DNA of 64,000 nucleotides from Pseudomonas nitroreducens NBRC 12694 (GTDB lineage Bacteria; Pseudomonadota; Gammaproteobacteria; Pseudomonadales; Pseudomonadaceae), in the NCBI RefSeq assembly GCF_002091755.1, contig NZ_BDAI01000011.1, positions 62,001-126,000 of the forward strand, read 5' to 3'. Every line of letters begins with the position of its first letter. Within the stretch, counting starts at the first letter, position 1. The notes under the pieces were generated by a model. It did not search any database. It had not been told where the DNA came from and was given only the letters and a program-made list of their open reading frames with translations. Below, piece after piece: positions 43,684-51,871 of this stretch. The position numbers and the translations under genes were made by a program.

Positions 43684-44607
43684 ATGACCGCTCTAGCACC
43701 GCTGAACCAGCTGATCAATCGCTTCCAGGAACAGACGCCGATCCGCGCCAGTTCGCTGATCATCACCCTGTATGGCGATGCCATCGAACCCCACGGCGGC
43801 ACCGTCTGGTTGGGCAGCCTGATCAATCTGCTGGAACCGTTCGGCATCAACGAGCGGCTGATCCGCACCTCGATCTTCCGCCTGACCAAGGAAGACTGGC
43901 TGACCGCCGAAAAGGTCGGCCGGCGCAGTTACTACAGCCTGACCGGCACCGGCCGGCGGCGGTTCGAGAAGGCCTTCAAGCGCGTCTACAGCTCCAGCCT
44001 GCCGGCCTGGGACGGTTCCTGGACCCTGGTGATGCTCTCGCAGATCGCTGCCGACAAGCGCAAGCAGGTCCGCGAGGAACTGGAATGGCAGGGCTTTGGC
44101 GCGATTTCGCCGACCGTCATGGCCTGCCCGCGCGCCGACCGCAGCGACGTCATGGCGACTCTGCAGGATCTCGAAGTCGCCGACGATTGCATTGTCTTCG
44201 AAACCCGCGCGCAGGACGTGCTGGCGTCCCGTGCCATGCGCCTGCAGGTGCGCGAGAGCTGGAAGATCGACGAGCTCGGCGAGCACTACAGCGAATTCAT
44301 CCAGCTGTTCCGCCCGCTCTGGCAGGCACTGCGCGAGCAGGACCAGTTGCGCCCGGAAGACTGCTTCCTGGCGCGCACCCTTTTGATCCACGAATACCGC
44401 CGGCTGCTACTGCGCGACCCACAACTGCCCGACGAACTGCTGCCGGGTGATTGGGAAGGCCGCGCCGCGCGACAGTTGTGCCGCAACATCTACCGACTGA
44501 TCCACGCCAAGGCCGAGGACTGGCTGAACCGCAACCTGGAGACCGCCGACGGCCCGCTGCCGGACGTCGGGGAAAGCTTCTACAAGCGTTTCGGCGGATT
44601 GAACTGA
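43684..44607 (+). CDS. paaX: Phenylacetic acid degradation repressor
   Basis: 307 residues: N-terminal wHTH (RASSLIITLYGDAIEPHGGTVWLGSLINLLEPFGINERLIRTSIFRLTKEDWL) with VGRRSYYSLTGTGRRRFEKA, and C-terminal sequence up to GESFYKRFGGLN, all typical of PaaX. It represses paa operons until phenylacetyl-CoA binds. Start 43684 gives the normal family length, but no good ribosome site. The alternative ATG at 43603 overlaps the paaY stop (ATGA), has a GGGAAGGG site, and would add 27 residues. Confidence 0.94.
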   Translation: MTALAPLNQLINRFQEQTPIRASSLIITLYGDAIEPHGGTVWLGSLINLLEPFGINERLIRTSIFRLTKEDWLTAEKVGRRSYYSLTGTGRRRFEKAFKRVYSSSLPAWDGSWTLVMLSQIAADKRKQVREELEWQGFGAISPTVMACPRADRSDVMATLQDLEVADDCIVFETRAQDVLASRAMRLQVRESWKIDELGEHYSEFIQLFRPLWQALREQDQLRPEDCFLARTLLIHEYRRLLLRDPQLPDELLPGDWEGRAARQLCRNIYRLIHAKAEDWLNRNLETADGPLPDVGESFYKRFGGLN

Positions 44608-44631
44608 CAGGAGTTGGCGTGAAAAATGCCT

Positions 44632-44702
44632 CCCGCTCTGCAACGCTGCGGTTGCAGCGCGGGGACACCGCCGCGAATCCTTCCTGAGAAGGCGAGCGGC
44701 GG
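44632..44702 (+). promoter_or_regulatory. Two tandem GC-rich hairpins between paaX and feaR
   Basis: First stem CCCGC.CTGCAAC / GTTGCAG.GCGGG (about 44632-44664, one mismatch), then CCGCCGC (44669-44675) / GCGGCGG (44696-44702). Neither is followed by a T run, so they are not classical terminators. They may be a rho-dependent or attenuation region after paaX, or a leader structure of feaR. Confidence 0.45.
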
Positions 44703-44771
44703 ACGATGACGACAGGCCCATGAGGCTGTCGCTGAATAACAACAAACAATGCGTGTGAGGCTTTGCAGGTC

Positions 44772-45689
44772 ATGAATTCTTCATCGACATTGAGGGATGA
44801 CGCTTTCGAGGCGTGGCTGGGACAGGTCAACCGGGCGTGCGGTCGTTTCGATGCGCGTACCCTCGGCCCCCAGTTCCATGGACGGTTGCGCGAGTACCAG
44901 GGCGGTGCGATCAAGCTTTCCGTGGTCGACATGGCCCAGGTGCACCTGTACCGGACCAGCAAGGAGGTCGGCTCCAGCGCCGGCGGCCACTACTACGCGG
45001 TGTTCCAGCTCGAAGGGCGCTCGCGCCTGGAGCAGGGCGACAACCGTGTGGAGCTGTCGCGAGGCGACATCAGCCTGATCGACGCCAGCCGCCCCAGCGA
45101 CATGACCTACCTGGAGGAATCCCGGCAGCTCTCGCTGATCCTTCCGCGCCAGGTGATCGAGCGCGGCCTGCGCATGTCGGAAGTGACCTGCGCCTCGAAG
45201 ATCCCCGCCAGCTCGCCGATTGCCGTGCTCGCCAATCGACTGATCGTCGAGACCAGCCAGCAGGAAAGCCTCGGCATGCTGGAAAGCGAAGCGACCCTCG
45301 ACGCCCTGGTGACGCTGCTGCGCCCGGCGCTGGCCAGCCACGACGCCGAGCAGGACAACCACGAACGCATGTTCCGCAAGGCCACCGTCTTCATCGACCA
45401 GCACATCGGCGCCGAAGAGCTCTGCCCCGAGCTGATCGCCCGTGAAGTGGGCATTTCGGTGCGCGGCCTGTACCGCATGTTCGCCAAGAAGGGCCTGGTG
45501 GTGGCGCAGTACATCAAGAACCGCCGCCTGGACTTCTGCGCCGAAACTCTGCGCAACGCCCAGTTCGAGCAGAAGCTGTCGGCGCTGGGCTATGCCTGGG
45601 GCTTCTCCGATTCGAGCTACTTCTCCACGGCGTTCAAGGGGCGCTTCGGGGTTTCTCCGGGCGAGTATCGCAAGCGTTACGCCAATTGA
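44772..45689 (+). CDS. feaR: FeaR-like AraC/XylS-family regulator
   Basis: 305 residues. N-terminal sensing domain with AGGHYYAVFQLEGRSRLEQGDNRVELSRGDISLIDASRP, as in FeaR, and C-terminal tandem HTH (LIAREVGISVRGLYRMFAKKGLVVAQYIKNRRLDFCAETL... YAWGFSDSSYFSTAFKGRFGVSPGEYRKRY). FeaR activates aromatic amine oxidation and phenylacetaldehyde dehydrogenase genes. Downstream lie a cytochrome c and such a dehydrogenase. AATAACAACAA (44735-44745) precedes its GAGG site, suggesting Hfq/Crc control. Name by similarity and context. Confidence 0.8.
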   Translation: MNSSSTLRDDAFEAWLGQVNRACGRFDARTLGPQFHGRLREYQGGAIKLSVVDMAQVHLYRTSKEVGSSAGGHYYAVFQLEGRSRLEQGDNRVELSRGDISLIDASRPSDMTYLEESRQLSLILPRQVIERGLRMSEVTCASKIPASSPIAVLANRLIVETSQQESLGMLESEATLDALVTLLRPALASHDAEQDNHERMFRKATVFIDQHIGAEELCPELIAREVGISVRGLYRMFAKKGLVVAQYIKNRRLDFCAETLRNAQFEQKLSALGYAWGFSDSSYFSTAFKGRFGVSPGEYRKRYAN

Positions 45690-45731
45690 TTCAGCCGGTC
45701 GACGGCGATACCTAGCGGCTTCGTGCCGTGA

Positions 45732-45838
45732 GTGATGGGTATCGCTGCGCGCCACGCCACCCTATGTTGAAGCCCATCTGCACCATTCCCCTCGACTGAC
45801 ACCTTTGTAGGATGGGGGGAGCGCAGCGATACCCATGC
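45732..45838. repeat. Inverted repeat with GATGGGTATCGCTGCGC arms
   Basis: GATGGGTATCGCTGCGC (about 45734-45750) is mirrored by GCGCAGCGATACCCAT (about 45822-45838). It belongs to the common Pseudomonas 'YYYGGGTATCGCTGC' type of intergenic repeats. It lies downstream of feaR. Confidence 0.7.
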
Positions 45839-45862
45839 CGTGGGTTAGCACCGTGCCCATGC

Positions 45863-45952
45863 GGGTTCGCGAGCAAGGACCAGGCGTCCCCCCTCGGTCC
45901 TACGAAGAGAGCGACGGTGCTACCTCTGTAGGAGCGAGCTTGCTCGCGAACG
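45863..45952. repeat. REP pair (type A with variant arm)
   Basis: Left arm GGTTCGCGAGCAAG followed by the variant GACCAGGCGTCCCCCCTCGG and TCCTACG, right arm GTAGGAGCGAGCTTGCTCGC (to about 45950). Same variant as at 35546 and 48104 but in opposite orientation. Confidence 0.8.
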
Positions 45953-45979
45953 CTTTCGCACAATGATCCTCGTCACCTG

Positions 45980-46016
45980 AGTGCCATCCTGGCACTCCCG
46001 CCAACACGTCTGGCAC
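45980..46016. promoter_or_regulatory. Putative FeaR/AraC-type operator upstream of cytochrome c
   Basis: AGTGCCA-TCC-TGGCACT (45980-45996) is a perfect inverted repeat, and TGGCAC recurs at 46011-46016, exactly 21 bp after 45990, the direct spacing usual for AraC-family half-sites. It is 95-131 bp upstream of the cytochrome c start. Site geometry is seen; FeaR as the binder is inferred. Confidence 0.5.
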
Positions 46017-46110
46017 AGAGGAAAAGACTCTCCCGAGCGCCGCTGGCAACAATCAGCTTCGATGACGCGCGCCCTCTCGGCCGCACGCTGTTCTCGAAGG
46101 TGATATCCCG

Positions 46111-46515
46111 ATGTCCCGTAACAAGCTCCGATTCGGTGCCCTCGGCCTGCTGCTGGCCGGCGCGCTGCTGCAACCGGTCCTGGCGTTCGCCGGGGGCTGC
46201 CCGGCAAACGATGCGCAGAAAGGCGAGACCGTCTTCGCCCGCGACTGCTCGATCTGCCACACCGCCAAGGCCGACGGCCCCGGCATGATGGGCCCCAACC
46301 TGCATGGCGTGGTCGGCCGCATGGCCGGTTCGCTCGCCGGCTTCAGCTATTCCCAGGCGATGAAGAGCAAGGGCGCGGCCTGGTCGCGCGACAATCTCGA
46401 CGCCTTCGTCAGCCAGCCCCAGGCCGCCGTGCCCGGAACCTACATGCCCTTTGCAGGCTTGGCCGACGCGGCCGAGCGGCGGGCGCTCACCTGCTGGCTG
46501 AGCCAGCAGCACTGA
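46111..46515 (+). CDS. Periplasmic c-type cytochrome
   Basis: 134 residues: signal peptide (MSRNKLRFGALGLLLAGALLQPVLAFA) and one class I cytochrome c domain. Haem motif C46SIC49H50, distal Met ligand in GTYMPFAGLAD. It resembles cytochrome c2/c550 of about 12 kDa. Its place just before the phenylacetaldehyde dehydrogenase and behind feaR suggests it takes electrons from a periplasmic amine or alcohol dehydrogenase of the same pathway, but no such enzyme is in the window. An AAGGTG site precedes the start. Confidence 0.85.
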   Translation: MSRNKLRFGALGLLLAGALLQPVLAFAGGCPANDAQKGETVFARDCSICHTAKADGPGMMGPNLHGVVGRMAGSLAGFSYSQAMKSKGAAWSRDNLDAFVSQPQAAVPGTYMPFAGLADAAERRALTCWLSQQH

Positions 46516-46531
46516 TATTCCAGGAGAGACC

Positions 46532-48022
46532 ATGAACGTCACACAGACTCTGCCCAAGGTCACGGCCTTCCTGCAGCGCAAGCATGGCTGCTTCATCGAC
46601 GGCGCCTGGGTGGTGCCCGAAGGCGCCCGCACCGACGTGCTGAACCCGGCCACCGGCGAGGCGATCTCCAGCGTTGCCGACATCGACACCGACCTGCTCG
46701 ACCACGCGGTGAAGTCCGCCCACGCCTCCTACAAGTCCCGCGTCTGGGCCGATTTGCGCCCGGCCGACCGCGAGCGCATTCTGCTGCGCTTCGCTGACCT
46801 GGTGGAAGCCAACGGCGAAGAACTGGCCCAGCTGGAAACCCTCAGCCAGGGCAAGTCGATCAATATCGCGCGTATGCTGGATGTGGGCGCCACCGTCGAG
46901 TTCATGCGCTACATGGCTGGCTGGGCGACCAAGATCGAAGGCCAGTCGCTGAACGTCTCCATCCCGCTGCCGCCGGGCGCCAAGTTCACCGCCTACACCC
47001 GCCGCGAGCCGGTAGGCGTGGTCGCCGGCATCGTGCCGTGGAACTTCCCGCTGATGATCGCTGTGTGGAAGTTGATCCCGGCACTGGCTACCGGTAACAG
47101 CGTGGTGATCAAGCCCGCTTCGGAAACTCCTCTGACCGCCTTGCGCCTGGCTGAACTGGCCTTCGAAGCCGGCGTACCGGCCGGCGTGTTCAACCTGGTG
47201 ACTGGCGATGGCCCGCGTATCGGTGGTGGCCTGGCCAGCCACAAGTTGGTCAATAAGGTGTCCTTCACCGGTTCCACTGCGGTGGGTCGCAGCGTCGGCC
47301 TGGCCGCCGTGCAGAACATGACCCGCTTTGCCCTGGAACTGGGCGGCAAGAACCCGATGATCGTGCTGGCCGACGCCAACATCGACAACGCGGTGCAGGG
47401 CGCGCTGCTGGGCGGCTTGCTGAACAACGGCCAGGTCTGCGCTGCGGCTTCGCGCTTCTACGTACATCGCTCGCGCTACGACGAGTTCGTCGAGAAGCTG
47501 GCCGCTGCCGTCGCCGGCATGAGCCTGGGCGAGGGCATGGATCCATCCGCGCAGATCAACCCGCTGGTATCCGCCAAGCAGCAGCGCAGCGTACTGGAGC
47601 ACATTGCCCGCGCCGGTGAGCAGGGCGCGCGCATCGTCTGTGGCGGTGAGCGGATCGCTGGCAACGGTTTCTACGTGCAGCCCACCGTGCTGGCGGACGT
47701 GACCATGCAGATGGCCGTGGCCCGTGACGAAGTCTTCGGCCCGGTGCTGGCGGTGCTGCCGTTCGATGATGAAGACCAGGCCATCGAGATGGCCAACGAC
47801 AGCGAATACGGTCTGGGCGCGAGCCTGTGGACGAACGACCTGAGCAAGGCGATGAACCTGGTGCCGCGCATCGAGTCCGGCACCGTGTGGGTCAACGCCC
47901 ACGTGCTGCTCGACCCGAGCATGCCCTTCGGCGGCGTCAAGCAGTCGGGCATGGGCCGCGAGTTCGGCCGTGCCGTGGTCGAGGCCTATACCGAGATCAA
48001 GTCGGTGTGCATCGCGCACTGA
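46532..48022 (+). CDS. feaB: Phenylacetaldehyde dehydrogenase
   Basis: 496 residues, ALDH superfamily: IVPWNFPLMIAVWKLIPALATGNSVVIKP, catalytic Glu269 (RFALELGGKNP), nucleophile Cys303 (NNGQVCAAASRFYV), C-terminal VWVNAHVLLDPSMPFGGVKQSG. The sequence fits PAD enzymes (FeaB/PeaE/StyD) better than betaine aldehyde dehydrogenases, and the paaX-feaR context supports it. It makes phenylacetate for PaaK. An AGGAG site is present, and it lies 16 bp after the cytochrome gene, in one operon. Confidence 0.85.
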   Translation: MNVTQTLPKVTAFLQRKHGCFIDGAWVVPEGARTDVLNPATGEAISSVADIDTDLLDHAVKSAHASYKSRVWADLRPADRERILLRFADLVEANGEELAQLETLSQGKSINIARMLDVGATVEFMRYMAGWATKIEGQSLNVSIPLPPGAKFTAYTRREPVGVVAGIVPWNFPLMIAVWKLIPALATGNSVVIKPASETPLTALRLAELAFEAGVPAGVFNLVTGDGPRIGGGLASHKLVNKVSFTGSTAVGRSVGLAAVQNMTRFALELGGKNPMIVLADANIDNAVQGALLGGLLNNGQVCAAASRFYVHRSRYDEFVEKLAAAVAGMSLGEGMDPSAQINPLVSAKQQRSVLEHIARAGEQGARIVCGGERIAGNGFYVQPTVLADVTMQMAVARDEVFGPVLAVLPFDDEDQAIEMANDSEYGLGASLWTNDLSKAMNLVPRIESGTVWVNAHVLLDPSMPFGGVKQSGMGREFGRAVVEAYTEIKSVCIAH

Positions 48023-48054
48023 TTGATAGAGAGAGCAACACCCTCGTTTAGCAG

Positions 48055-48078
48055 CGGGCCTTCGGGCCCGTTTTTTTT
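48055..48078 (+). terminator. Rho-independent terminator after feaB
   Basis: CGGGCC-TTCG-GGCCCG (48055-48070) followed by eight T residues (48071-48078), 33 bp past the feaB stop. Confidence 0.92.
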
Positions 48079-48103
48079 GCGCGGGATTTGTATCGGACCG
48101 GAC

Positions 48104-48191
48104 TTGTAGGAGCGAGCTTGCTCGCGAACCGCCCAGCCGCGGTGACACTGGCTGTTCGCGAGCAAGGACTAGGCGTCCCCCTCGGCCCTAC
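48104..48191. repeat. REP pair (type A with variant arm)
   Basis: Left arm GTAGGAGCGAGCTTGCTCGC (from 48107), right arm GTTCGCGAGCAAG then GACTAGGCGTCCCCCTCGG and CCCTACG, as at 35546 and 45863. Confidence 0.8.
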
Positions 48192-48249
48192 GAAAAGCCT
48201 CGCGCGGTGGCGAGTCGTAGGATGGGTGGAGCGCAGAGCGGTATGAGGC

Positions 48250-48285
48250 GTAGGGCGAATAACGCTGACGCGTTATGCGCCCTAC
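48250..48285. repeat. Inverted repeat GTAGGGCG..CGCCCTAC
   Basis: GTAGGGCGAATAACGC (48250-48265), loop TGAC, GCGTTATGCGCCCTAC (48270-48285). A related GGGTTATGCGCCCTACG word occurs near 63254-63271, and GTAGGGCGC near 10077. A common Pseudomonas intergenic repeat, just past the fahA stop. Confidence 0.7.
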
Positions 48286-48302
48286 GGTCCGCGGGAATCG
48301 CA

Positions 48303-49607
48303 TCAGTGCGCTGGCAGAATCCGTCCGCGGCATTCGCCGAAGCCGATGGTCGCATGCCCCTCGCGGCGGCAGCGGGCGCGCAGGATGATCTCGTCGCCGT
48401 CTTCGAGGAAGCGCCGTTCTTCGCCATTGGCCAGCACCACCGGCTGCTTTCCACCAAAGGTCATTTCCAGCAGGCTGCCGAAGCTGTCAGGGGTCTCGCC
48501 GGAGAGGGTACCGGAGCCGAACAGGTCGCCCGGTTGCAGGCGGCAGCCATTGACGCTGTGGTGCGCGACCATCTGTGCGACCGTCCAGTACATGTTCAAC
48601 GTGTTGCTCAGGGCAATGCGCTCGGGAGCCTGGTGTTCGCGGCGCATGCGCGCAGTGTGCAGCAGCACTTCCAGCTCGATATCCAGAGCGCCGTGTTGCT
48701 GGTCGCTTTCGTCGTACAGGTACGGCAGCGGCTGCGGGTCGCCTTCCGGGCGGGCCGGCTGGGCCACGCGGAAAGGCTCCAGCGCCTCGGCGGTGACCAC
48801 CCAGGGCGACACCGTGGTGGCGAAGCTCTTCGACAGGAACGGTCCCAGCGGTTGGTATTCCCAGGCCTGAACGTCACGCGCGGACCAGTCGTTGAGCAGG
48901 CAGAAGCCGGCGATGTGGCCGGAGGCCGCATTGATCGGGATCGCCTTGCCCTGGTCGTTGCCCTGGCCGATCCAGATGCCCAGTTCCAGCTCCAGGTCCA
49001 TGCGTGCGCAGGGGCCGAAGGTCGGTACGTCGACGCCGGCGGGCAGGGTCTGGCCGTTGGGGCGGCGCACCTCGGTGCCGGAGGGCACGACGGTGGACGC
49101 GCGACCGTGGTAGCCGATGGGCACGTACTTGTAGTTGGGCAGCAGCGGGTTGTCCGGGCGGAACAGTTTGCCGACGTTCTTCGCGTGGTGGATGCCGACG
49201 TAGAAGTCGGTGTAGTCGCCAACCTTGGCCGGCAGGTGCATGCGGCACGCGGCCTGGGGCTTGAGCAGCGCGGCGCCCAAGTGCTCCATGCGCTTCTGTT
49301 CGCCGCTACCTTCGCTGAGCAGGTAGATCAGCGCATCGCGCAGGGTACGTCGTGCGGTGCCCCCGAGGGCAAAGAAGGCGTTCAGGCTGTCGCCGCTGGC
49401 CACCAGCGCGGCCTGGTGCGCGGCGCCGTGGAAGAGGCCGGTTTCGCAAGCGGTCTTCAGGTCGAAGATGTAGTCGCCGATGGCCACGCCGCCACGGGGC
49501 GAGTCACCCGGCGGGCTGAACACGCCCAGCGGCAGGTTCTGCAGGGGAAAATCCGGGTGGCCGTTGGCCGATTCGATCCAGCTTTGTGTGCTGTGGGCGG
49601 CGCTCAT
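48303..49607 (-). CDS. fahA: Fumarylacetoacetase
   Basis: 434 residues. N-terminal domain, then the FAH catalytic core: VGDYTDFYVGIHHAKNVGKLFR, MDLELELGIWIGQGNDQGKAIPI (metal-binding acidic residues), and FCLLNDWSARDVQAWEYQPLGPFLSKSFATTVSPWVV. It cleaves fumarylacetoacetate to fumarate and acetoacetate in Phe/Tyr breakdown. It starts directly after hmgA (1 bp gap). No maleylacetoacetate isomerase gene follows, unlike the usual hmgA-fahA-maiA order. Confidence 0.95.
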   Translation of the reverse strand: MSAAHSTQSWIESANGHPDFPLQNLPLGVFSPPGDSPRGGVAIGDYIFDLKTACETGLFHGAAHQAALVASGDSLNAFFALGGTARRTLRDALIYLLSEGSGEQKRMEHLGAALLKPQAACRMHLPAKVGDYTDFYVGIHHAKNVGKLFRPDNPLLPNYKYVPIGYHGRASTVVPSGTEVRRPNGQTLPAGVDVPTFGPCARMDLELELGIWIGQGNDQGKAIPINAASGHIAGFCLLNDWSARDVQAWEYQPLGPFLSKSFATTVSPWVVTAEALEPFRVAQPARPEGDPQPLPYLYDESDQQHGALDIELEVLLHTARMRREHQAPERIALSNTLNMYWTVAQMVAHHSVNGCRLQPGDLFGSGTLSGETPDSFGSLLEMTFGGKQPVVLANGEERRFLEDGDEIILRARCRREGHATIGFGECRGRILPAH

Positions 49608-49608
49608 G

Positions 49609-50901
49609 TTACTGCTCCTGGGAAGGGTCGAAGGTCTTCTGCATGCCGCTCCAGCAGCTGTCGTAGTCAGGCTGCAGCTGCGGGCAGTCGAGGGCGAAGC
49701 GGCTGGGGCGCAGCACGCGGCCGGTCTCGAACATGAAGGCCATGGTCTGGTCGATCTTGTGGGGTTTTAGGTCGGCGGTGATGGCCTGCCGCGTGGTGGC
49801 GTTGTCCGGGCCGTGGGCGCTCATGCAGTTGTGCAGCGAGGCGCCGCCGGGGACGAAGCCGTCGGCCTTGGCGTCGTACACGCCCTGGATCAGGCCCATG
49901 AACTCGTTCATCAGGTTGCGGTGGAACCACGGCGGGCGGAAGGTGCTCTCGGCCACCATCCAGCGCGGCGGGAAGATCACGAAGTCCATGTTGGCCATGC
50001 CATGGGTGTCGCTGGGCGAGGTCAGTACGGTGAAGATGGACGGGTCCGGGTGGTCGTAGCTCACCGTGCCGATGGTGTTGAAGCGGCGCAGGTCGTACTT
50101 GTAGGGCACGTTGTTGCCGTGCCAGGCGACGACGTCCAGCGGCGAGTGGTCGAGCTGGGTGGCCCAGAGTTCGCCGAGGAATTTCTGCACCAGTTGCACC
50201 GGGCCTTCCACGTCTTCGTAATGCGCCACCGGGGCGAGGAAGTCGCGGGCATTGGCCAGGCCGTTGCTGCCGATGGGACCGAGGTCGGGCAGGCGCAGGG
50301 CGGCGCCGTGGTTCTCGGCGATATAGCCGGCGGCCTGGCTGTCGAGCAGTTCGACGCGCAAGCGCATGCCGCGCGGGATCACGGCGATTTCCAGCGGTTC
50401 GACCTCCAGCATGCCGAGTTCGGTGACCAGGCGCAGGCGGCCGGCCTGGGGCACGATCAGCAGTTCGCCGTCGGCGTTGAAGAATACCCGGCGCATCGAG
50501 ATATTGGCGCGGTAGGCATACAGGCTGACGCCACTGCAGGCTTCTGCCTCGGCGTTGGCGGCCATGCATAGCAGGCCGTCGACGAAGTCGGTAGGCTCCT
50601 GCGGGATTTCAAAGCTGTTCCAGCGCAGGCGATTGGGCGTGACCGGGCCAAGCGCCGTGCCGGTGATCTGCCGCTCCAGGCGCTCGAAGCGCGGGTGCGC
50701 GGCGGACGGGCGGATGCGATACAGCCAGGTGCGCCGGGCTTCGCTGCGCGGGACGGTAAAGGCGGTGCCGGAGAACTGCTCGGCGTAGAGCCCGAACGGT
50801 ACCTGCTGCGGCGAGTTCATGCCTACGGGCAGTGCACCCGGCAGGGCCTCGCTGGCGAATTCGTTGCCGAACCCGGATTGGTAGGCAGGAGAGGCGGTCA
50901 T
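49609..50901 (-). CDS. hmgA: Homogentisate 1,2-dioxygenase
   Basis: 430 residues, cupin-type dioxygenase. Iron ligands are His327 and Glu333 (FHRNLMNEFMG) and His363 (CMSAHGPDN), at the same offsets as in the human enzyme (335/341/371). It opens the homogentisate ring to maleylacetoacetate. First gene of hmgA-fahA, divergent from hmgR across a palindromic operator. Confidence 0.97.
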   Translation of the reverse strand: MTASPAYQSGFGNEFASEALPGALPVGMNSPQQVPFGLYAEQFSGTAFTVPRSEARRTWLYRIRPSAAHPRFERLERQITGTALGPVTPNRLRWNSFEIPQEPTDFVDGLLCMAANAEAEACSGVSLYAYRANISMRRVFFNADGELLIVPQAGRLRLVTELGMLEVEPLEIAVIPRGMRLRVELLDSQAAGYIAENHGAALRLPDLGPIGSNGLANARDFLAPVAHYEDVEGPVQLVQKFLGELWATQLDHSPLDVVAWHGNNVPYKYDLRRFNTIGTVSYDHPDPSIFTVLTSPSDTHGMANMDFVIFPPRWMVAESTFRPPWFHRNLMNEFMGLIQGVYDAKADGFVPGGASLHNCMSAHGPDNATTRQAITADLKPHKIDQTMAFMFETGRVLRPSRFALDCPQLQPDYDSCWSGMQKTFDPSQEQ

Positions 50902-50919
50902 GGTGGTTTTACTCTTTTT

Positions 50920-50938
50920 ATCGTAATTGAATTACGAT
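50920..50938. promoter_or_regulatory. HmgR operator (perfect palindrome)
   Basis: ATCGTAATT-G-AATTACGAT is a perfect 19-bp palindrome in the hmgA/hmgR gap, with a further half-site ACGTAATT at 50941-50948. HmgR of P. putida is known to bind a 17-bp palindrome in this gap; homogentisate releases it. The match in position and symmetry is strong. Confidence 0.8.
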
Positions 50939-51000
50939 TAACGTAATTTCGTGTCGACGGGCCGTCAAGCCCGTCCGGGAGTTCCTTTAAGTTGAAGACC

Positions 51001-51732
51001 ATGAACGACGCAGAAGACTCCGTCCCGACGAAGGGCGCGAAGGTGCAGTCCGCCGAGGTCGGCACGCAGATCCTCAAGGCCCTGGCGGACCTCGCGCCGA
51101 GCACCTCGCTCAAGCGCCTGGGCGAGTACCTGGACATGCCGGCGGCCAAGGTTCATCGCTACCTGCAGGCATTGATCGCCAGTGGCTTCGCCGAGCAGGA
51201 TCCCCTGACCAACCATTACGGCCTGGGGCGTGAGGCGCTGTACGTCGGCCTGGCCGCAATCCGCCGGCTGGATGTGGTGAAGGTCGCCAGCCCGGCGCTG
51301 GCCGATCTGCGCGACGCGCTGGGGCAGACCTGCTTCCTCGCCATCTGGGGCAGTCACGGGCCCACCGTGGTGCAGGTCGAGCCGGCCCAGGGCGTGGTCA
51401 CGCTGGTCACGCAGGTAGGCTCGGTGTTGCCGCTGCACGGTTCATCCACCGGGCTGGTGTTCGCGGCGTTCAAGGCTGGGCTGGAGGAGGGCGCGGACCA
51501 GTCAGTGCTGGAGAGCATTCGCAGCGAAGGACTGCATGCGGTCCACGGTTTGCTGATGCCTGGAGTGAACGCGCTGTCGGTGCCGCTGTTCAAGACCGGC
51601 CGCGAACTGGCCGGGGTGATTACCGTGGTTGGCTCACAAGCGAGCTTTGCCGCCGAAGTTCACGGCGAGGCGGCGGGGGCGCTGCTGGAAGTGGCACGGG
51701 AGATCAGTTTGCGGATGGGGGGGAAGATCTGA
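51001..51732 (+). CDS. hmgR: IclR-family regulator of the homogentisate operon
   Basis: 243 residues. IclR wHTH (AEVGTQILKALADLAPSTSLKRLGEYLDMPAAKVHRYLQALIASGFAEQ) and C-terminal effector domain (ALGQTCFLAIWGSHGPTVVQVEPAQG... GSVLPLHGSSTGLVFAAF). Divergent from hmgA across the palindrome, as in other pseudomonads, so it should be the homogentisate-responsive repressor. The ATG at 51001 is preferred over an in-frame TTG three codons upstream. Confidence 0.88.
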   Translation: MNDAEDSVPTKGAKVQSAEVGTQILKALADLAPSTSLKRLGEYLDMPAAKVHRYLQALIASGFAEQDPLTNHYGLGREALYVGLAAIRRLDVVKVASPALADLRDALGQTCFLAIWGSHGPTVVQVEPAQGVVTLVTQVGSVLPLHGSSTGLVFAAFKAGLEEGADQSVLESIRSEGLHAVHGLLMPGVNALSVPLFKTGRELAGVITVVGSQASFAAEVHGEAAGALLEVAREISLRMGGKI

Positions 51733-51754
51733 GATTCCGCAACCATGGATCTCG

Positions 51755-51859
51755 CTCACTCTAACCCTCCCCTAAAGGGAGAGGGGAACGTTCGGGGCGA
51801 GGAGAAATTCTGAGTCAGCCGGCGCTCTCGAAGTGTTCCCTCTGGGAGGGGCTCTTGGG
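51755..51859. repeat. Type B palindromic element, diverged copy
   Basis: CTCACTCTAACCCTCCCCTA at one end, CTCTGGGAGGGGCTCTTGGG at the other, with internal GGGAGAGGGGAACGTTCGGG that mirrors the copy at 36167-36285. It lies between convergent hmgR and dhcR. Confidence 0.65.
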
Positions 51860-51871
51860 CCCGTGGCGCGA

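Noticed and set aside
46011..46035. Sigma-54 (-24/-12) promoter upstream of the cytochrome gene
   Set aside because: TGGCAC is present twice, but no GC pair of a TTGC element follows at the required spacing; AraC-type half-sites explain it better.
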